Source: Lachnospiraceae bacterium (GTDB lineage Bacteria > Bacillota_A > Clostridia > Lachnospirales > Lachnospiraceae). From it: 17,704 nt of DNA. The position numbers and the translations under genes were made by a program. The DNA lies in the NCBI GenBank assembly GCA_016291475.1, contig JAEEXJ010000069.1:1-17704 (forward strand), written 5' to 3'. Below the pieces are notes generated by a model. The model saw only the letters and a list, made by a program, of their open reading frames with translations. It did not search any database and was not told the origin of the DNA. Shown here in pieces: positions 14,749 through 17,704 of the stretch; position 1 is the first letter of the stretch, and each line of letters starts with the position of its first letter.

Positions 14749-16068
14749 TCACTCCTCAGAGACCACAGTAGCTGTGGCGGTAAATATATGATCCTCGAAT
14801 GAAAGCTGCAATCTTCCATTGTATTTTGATGTGATACGCTCTATGTTTGCCAGACCGAAACCATGTGCCTCATTGTCATCTTTGGTTGATTCGATCCGGT
14901 TATCTTTAATGCTCACTTCTTTATCACAGGGATTCTTTACGTTAAGTATCCAGATGTTTTTCTTTAATATGGACCTGATTTCAATGAACTTATCTCCATC
15001 AGCCCGTATTGAGGCTTCAATCGCATTATCCAGAAGATTGGAGAGAAGAATGACAAGATCCACATCCTCAATATTGCCATTCGGAATATTACCTTCAATC
15101 GAGATTTTTATTCCGTATCTATGCGCTGTTTTTGCCTTGGATTCAAGGAGAGCATCTGCGATATGATTACCTGTCTCAAACATCTTGATCTTAGCGATAT
15201 CAAGTCCTGTCTGCATCTTGTCTATATATTCCAACGCCTGATCATTTTTGCCTTCTGAAACAAGTGATCGAAGTGCTATAAGGAGATTCTTGGTATCATG
15301 TCTGAATCTTCGGAGTTCGGTATTTTTCTCATTCATCTCGATATATGATTCGGTTATCTGTTTCATGGGTTCTTTCAGATTACCGATCATAAGATTCATT
15401 GATGAGTTTTCTTTTCTGACTGTAACCGTATTTGCAATCATCATAAGGAGAAATACAAAAACGATCATGCAGATTATCTTGGTTGAAGTGGTGCTTTCGG
15501 GGGCGTTAAAAATCCTGACCTCCAGTCCTCCGTATGTCATACATGTAATGAACAGGATCATATATTCCATAGCTGTCAGTTGCGTTAATTTTATCCTGAC
15601 TATGTTTTCGCGCTCCAGCATGGAAAGTGTTAACAGGAGTATCAGCAGTAAACATTCCGCGAATGTGATCGAAATGTCTGCACCAATCCTAGGGTATATC
15701 TCAGGTATGGTTAAATTATTTATTGCAAAAATAAATCTTATGTTCTGAGCGATACAATCCGTAAGATATTCATAAAAGGGGATTGCAAAGATGATCCCCG
15801 GCTTAAATCCGTATTTGGCACAGAAAAAAGGAATGATCCTTACCAGATAAAGAATGATCATGGGAAAATAGAAAAAACGGGGTCCGTAATTGATCATGGG
15901 TCTGTATGCATAGGTTATGAGTACATAAAATGCGATCCATAGGAAGTTTGAGCTTCTCCATTTCTTTTTCTTAAGATCAAAGAAATTATCAAAAGCGATC
16001 CAAAAGTCCGCAAATACAACAAGCATGCGAATGGTATATATTCCCAGGATCAATCCGGTGCTGCTCAA
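14749..16068 (-). CDS. GHKL sensor histidine kinase (AgrC/ComD-like)
   Basis: Membrane sensor that would phosphorylate the response regulator encoded just upstream. It has 439 residues. About six hydrophobic segments occupy residues 3-215, which is the AgrC-type peptide-sensing architecture. A short linker leads to the phosphoacceptor region FRHDTKN (His257), then the ATPase with the N-box SNLLDNAIEA at 343-352 and the G-box HGFGLANIE at 402-410. The start is TTG 16068, with AAAGGAG about 9 bases before it inside the end of the regulator gene. The gap to the regulator stop is only 3 bases, so the two are translated from one message. No agrB or agrD-like gene is present nearby, so the signal is unknown. 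Confidence 0.9.
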   Translation of the reverse strand: MSSTGLILGIYTIRMLVVFADFWIAFDNFFDLKKKKWRSSNFLWIAFYVLITYAYRPMINYGPRFFYFPMIILYLVRIIPFFCAKYGFKPGIIFAIPFYEYLTDCIAQNIRFIFAINNLTIPEIYPRIGADISITFAECLLLILLLTLSMLERENIVRIKLTQLTAMEYMILFITCMTYGGLEVRIFNAPESTTSTKIICMIVFVFLLMMIANTVTVRKENSSMNLMIGNLKEPMKQITESYIEMNEKNTELRRFRHDTKNLLIALRSLVSEGKNDQALEYIDKMQTGLDIAKIKMFETGNHIADALLESKAKTAHRYGIKISIEGNIPNGNIEDVDLVILLSNLLDNAIEASIRADGDKFIEIRSILKKNIWILNVKNPCDKEVSIKDNRIESTKDDNEAHGFGLANIERITSKYNGRLQLSFEDHIFTATATVVSEE

Positions 16069-16071
16069 CTG

Positions 16072-16788
16072 TCAGATCTCCTTTCTAACAAGATAATCCG
16101 CATAGACATTATTGAATTCCTTATACTTTAGTCTGCTGATAAGAAGTTTCTCACCTGTGCTCATGGTAACTTCCTCACGATTGTATGAGTCAACATGGGC
16201 CAGATTGATAAGAAAAGATTTGTAACATCTGTAGAAATTACCGGAAGAAAGCCGCGCTTCGACGGCACCGAGTGTCTCGTGACACTCCATGTCGCTTCGC
16301 CCATCTGTAAAATGTATGATGCAGTTTTTGCCCATGCTTTCCACATAAGAGATAGTGCTTTCTTTGAAAAAGTAATTCTCTCCGTCCAAGCGGATCTTGA
16401 GAATACCGTCACTTTCCATGGTTTTCAGAAAAGCAATCAGAACTTCAGAGAACTTTTTATCATCGATGGGTTTTGTTAAAAAGCGGAATGTTCCGACTTC
16501 GAATGTATCGAAGACGATGGAAGGGTAGCTTGTTATAAAAACAATGGTTGAATTCTTATCGTACTTACGGATCTTTTTTGAGGTCTCAAGACCGTTGTCA
16601 CCGTTATTTTCAAATTCGTAATCCATAAAGATCAGATCGAATCTTTCACCGGATCCGATAAGTTTTTCTCCGGCGTCATATTCGTTAAGAGTATAATCGA
16701 GATCTTTTTTTACGGAGAATTCAAGAATCCTGTTTCTGATCTCAGCACGCATTATTTCCGAATCATCACAAATCGCGATCTTTATCAT
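16072..16788 (-). CDS. LytTR-family response regulator (AgrA-like)
   Basis: A 238-residue cytoplasmic transcription factor. The N-terminal receiver domain has the acidic pair Asp8-Asp9, the phosphorylated Asp56 in IFMDYEFEN, the Thr/Ser switch in FITSYPS at 84-90 and Lys106 in LTKP. The C-terminal LytTR DNA-binding domain spans roughly 135-235 and includes YVESMGKNCIIHF, FYRCYKSFLINLAHV and a final RLKYKEF. It is the first gene of a two-gene operon with the GHKL kinase. The ribosome site before ATG 16788 is weak (ACAGGT), which may limit expression. LytTR regulators of this kind usually control bacteriocins, competence, biofilm or cell-surface genes rather than sugar operons, so a link to the neighbouring pectin genes is not assumed. 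Confidence 0.92.
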   Translation of the reverse strand: MIKIAICDDSEIMRAEIRNRILEFSVKKDLDYTLNEYDAGEKLIGSGERFDLIFMDYEFENNGDNGLETSKKIRKYDKNSTIVFITSYPSIVFDTFEVGTFRFLTKPIDDKKFSEVLIAFLKTMESDGILKIRLDGENYFFKESTISYVESMGKNCIIHFTDGRSDMECHETLGAVEARLSSGNFYRCYKSFLINLAHVDSYNREEVTMSTGEKLLISRLKYKEFNNVYADYLVRKEI

Positions 16789-16835
16789 ATTCTTTACCTG
16801 TTACCGATAGCTTAGAGTAATAAAATAATGTTTGT

Positions 16836-16867
16836 AAAAAAAACGGCCTGCCTTTAAGGCAAGCCGT
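16836..16867 (-). terminator. Intrinsic terminator of nrdG
   Basis: Read on the - strand, ACGGC TTGCC TTAAA GGCAG GCCGT forms a 10-base-pair stem with one internal mismatch, followed by eight T residues. It starts 6 bases after the nrdG stop and insulates the two-component operon from nrdG transcription. The + strand side lacks a T-run. Confidence 0.85.
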
Positions 16868-16873
16868 CTTTGA

Positions 16874-17404
16874 TCACCTTAGATTGTTTTCGTCGCACAG
16901 GATCGTTTTCCCTTCAGCAAGGGATCGTTGCACATCTATGAGTCTCTGATTTTCGCTACCGCGGAATTTAAGTCCGAGATTTTTTTCCCTGATATGGAAT
17001 TCGCCGTCCACTATCACATCCAGAAGAGGAAGGAGGCTCTTTACGATCTCATCAGATTTCGCCCATTCCAGTATATCGGTTTCGTAAGTATATCCGCTGT
17101 AGAGCCATATTGTTTTCTCGGGATATTTCTCACGGAGTTTTTTGGCAAGAGAGAAGACGAAGGGCCTGTTTTCCGGCTCCATGGGTTCTCCGCCTAAAAA
17201 GGTGAATCCGGAGATGTAAGAAGGCTCCATTGCTTTTATAAGTTCTTCCTCGATCTCTGCGGTATATACCTCCCCGTATTTGAAATCTCTGGTTTCTGCG
17301 TTAAAACAACCTTCGCATCTGTGACGGCATCCGCTTACGAATAGGGATACTCTTACTCCCGGACCGTCGGCAACATCAGATTTTTTGATCATTCCGTAAT
17401 ACAT
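16874..17404 (-). CDS. nrdG: Anaerobic ribonucleotide reductase activating protein
   Basis: Radical SAM enzyme that installs the glycyl radical on the class III ribonucleotide reductase NrdD, allowing deoxynucleotide synthesis without oxygen. It has 176 residues, a usual family length. The [4Fe-4S] cluster motif CRHRCEGC (Cys26, Cys30, Cys33) follows the GPGVRVSLFVSG lead-in, and FTFLGGEPMEPEN at 68-80 is the SAM-contacting GGEP block. ATG 17404 has GAGG 8 bases upstream. nrdD is not adjacent on the downstream side, and the upstream neighbour is divergent, so nrdG stands alone here between its own terminator and a divergent intergenic region. Its presence indicates an anaerobic or facultative host. 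Confidence 0.95.
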   Translation of the reverse strand: MYYGMIKKSDVADGPGVRVSLFVSGCRHRCEGCFNAETRDFKYGEVYTAEIEEELIKAMEPSYISGFTFLGGEPMEPENRPFVFSLAKKLREKYPEKTIWLYSGYTYETDILEWAKSDEIVKSLLPLLDVIVDGEFHIREKNLGLKFRGSENQRLIDVQRSLAEGKTILCDENNLR

Positions 17405-17635
17405 AAGATTGGCCTCATATACAGGATATCAATTAATTATCAACAAGTAATACTACTATATGAAATCCGTATCCTTTTTTCAAGATTTCCGGATAAGCGT
17501 TTTGACAAAATCTTCCTGTTAATCCAAAGAATTTACGATTTATTACCAAAAATTCCCCTTTTATAATTTTTCTTGTAAAAACCCGAAATCAATTGGGGTA
17601 TGCCGCAAGGCAATAAAATGTATGAGGTGAGTTTT
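17405..17635. promoter_or_regulatory. 231-base divergent region between nrdG and a lipoprotein gene
   Basis: No gene is seen. AT-rich sequence contains TATAAT at 17562-17567 with only a poor -35 (TTTATT, 17539-17544) 17 bases upstream. A consensus TTGACA at about 17502-17507 lacks a good partner. A small hairpin TGCC-GCAA-GGCA with a GNRA-type tetraloop lies near 17601-17612 in the leader of the downstream gene. The ribosome site is GAGGTG at 17624-17629, 6 bases before ATG 17636. Confidence 0.4.
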
Positions 17636-17704
17636 ATGAAAAAGAAATTATTAGCATTATTCCTAACATCGTCAGTGTTACTTTCTCTCGTCGGATGCGC
17701 TTCC
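17636..17704 (+). CDS. N-terminus of a second lipoprotein, probably a solute-binding protein (partial)
   Basis: Only 23 codons lie in the window: MKKKLLALFLTSSVLLSLVG then Cys-Ala-Ser. This is a complete lipoprotein signal peptide with lipobox LVGC and Cys at residue 21. Its length and pattern closely parallel the signal peptide of the binding protein at 6634 (lipidated Cys also at 21, shared KKLLA-FLT core), which suggests a second binding protein and transporter set continuing beyond the window. The mature domain is not visible, so the class is inferred from the signal alone. Confidence 0.7.
   Translation, partial: MKKKLLALFLTSSVLLSLVGCAS

Noticed and set aside
15248..15748. 166-codon + strand frame with hydrophobic stretches
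   Set aside because: It is antisense to the membrane domain of the sensor kinase. Hydrophobicity on the opposite strand arises from the codons of the real gene.
1..17704. CRISPR array, tRNA/rRNA genes, insertion sequence or phage genes
   Set aside because: No regularly spaced repeats, no tRNA-like cloverleaf noticed, and no transposase, integrase or terminal inverted repeats were seen. All large frames are accounted for by metabolic, transport or signalling genes.

Overview
The window looks like an accessory carbohydrate-utilisation region from a low-to-medium GC Firmicute, most likely a gut or rumen Lachnospiraceae (Butyrivibrio/Roseburia-like). This placement is an inference from codon style, AGGAG-type ribosome binding sites, the CUT1 transporter without its own ATPase, GHKL/LytTR signalling and protein flavour. 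No rRNA or other taxonomic marker is present.

Layout. (1) 1-1568, + strand: the 3' part of rhaA (L-rhamnose isomerase) and complete rhaD (rhamnulose-1-phosphate aldolase). (2) 1558-3393, - strand: two AraC-family regulators, placed head to tail with no base between them and running convergently into rhaD. (3) 3394-3542: a divergent regulatory region with a good sigma-A-type promoter and a 16-bp palindrome one base away from a CcpA cre consensus. (4) 3543-14162, + strand: a probable polycistron or two linked transcription units. It holds uxaB and uxaA (galacturonate to 2-keto-3-deoxygluconate), a lipoprotein solute-binding protein, two CUT1 permeases, a GH43 enzyme, an (alpha/alpha)6-barrel glycosidase-like protein of unknown specificity, and a GH4 enzyme with the CHEV motif of alpha-galacturonidases. 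It ends at a strong bidirectional terminator. (5) 14217-16788, - strand: a small membrane protein of unknown function and a LytTR response regulator/GHKL sensor kinase pair of the AgrA/AgrC type. (6) 16874-17404, - strand: nrdG with its own terminator. (7) 17636-end, + strand: the first 23 codons of a second lipoprotein.

How the genes fit together. Galacturonic acid and rhamnose are the two backbone sugars of pectic rhamnogalacturonan I. The predicted flow is capture of pectic oligosaccharides by the lipoprotein and permeases, powered by an ATPase encoded elsewhere. Cytoplasmic trimming follows by three glycosidases without signal peptides, and then the two monosaccharides are catabolised by the Uxa and Rha enzymes. 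The isomerase uxaC, the kinases kdgK and rhaB, the aldolase kdgA and any recognisable rhamnosidase are not in the window. The protein at 11371-12768 is therefore the most interesting unknown: it sits where a rhamnose-releasing or other novel pectic oligosaccharide activity would be expected, and the usual catalytic-base position of its clan appears to be glutamine.
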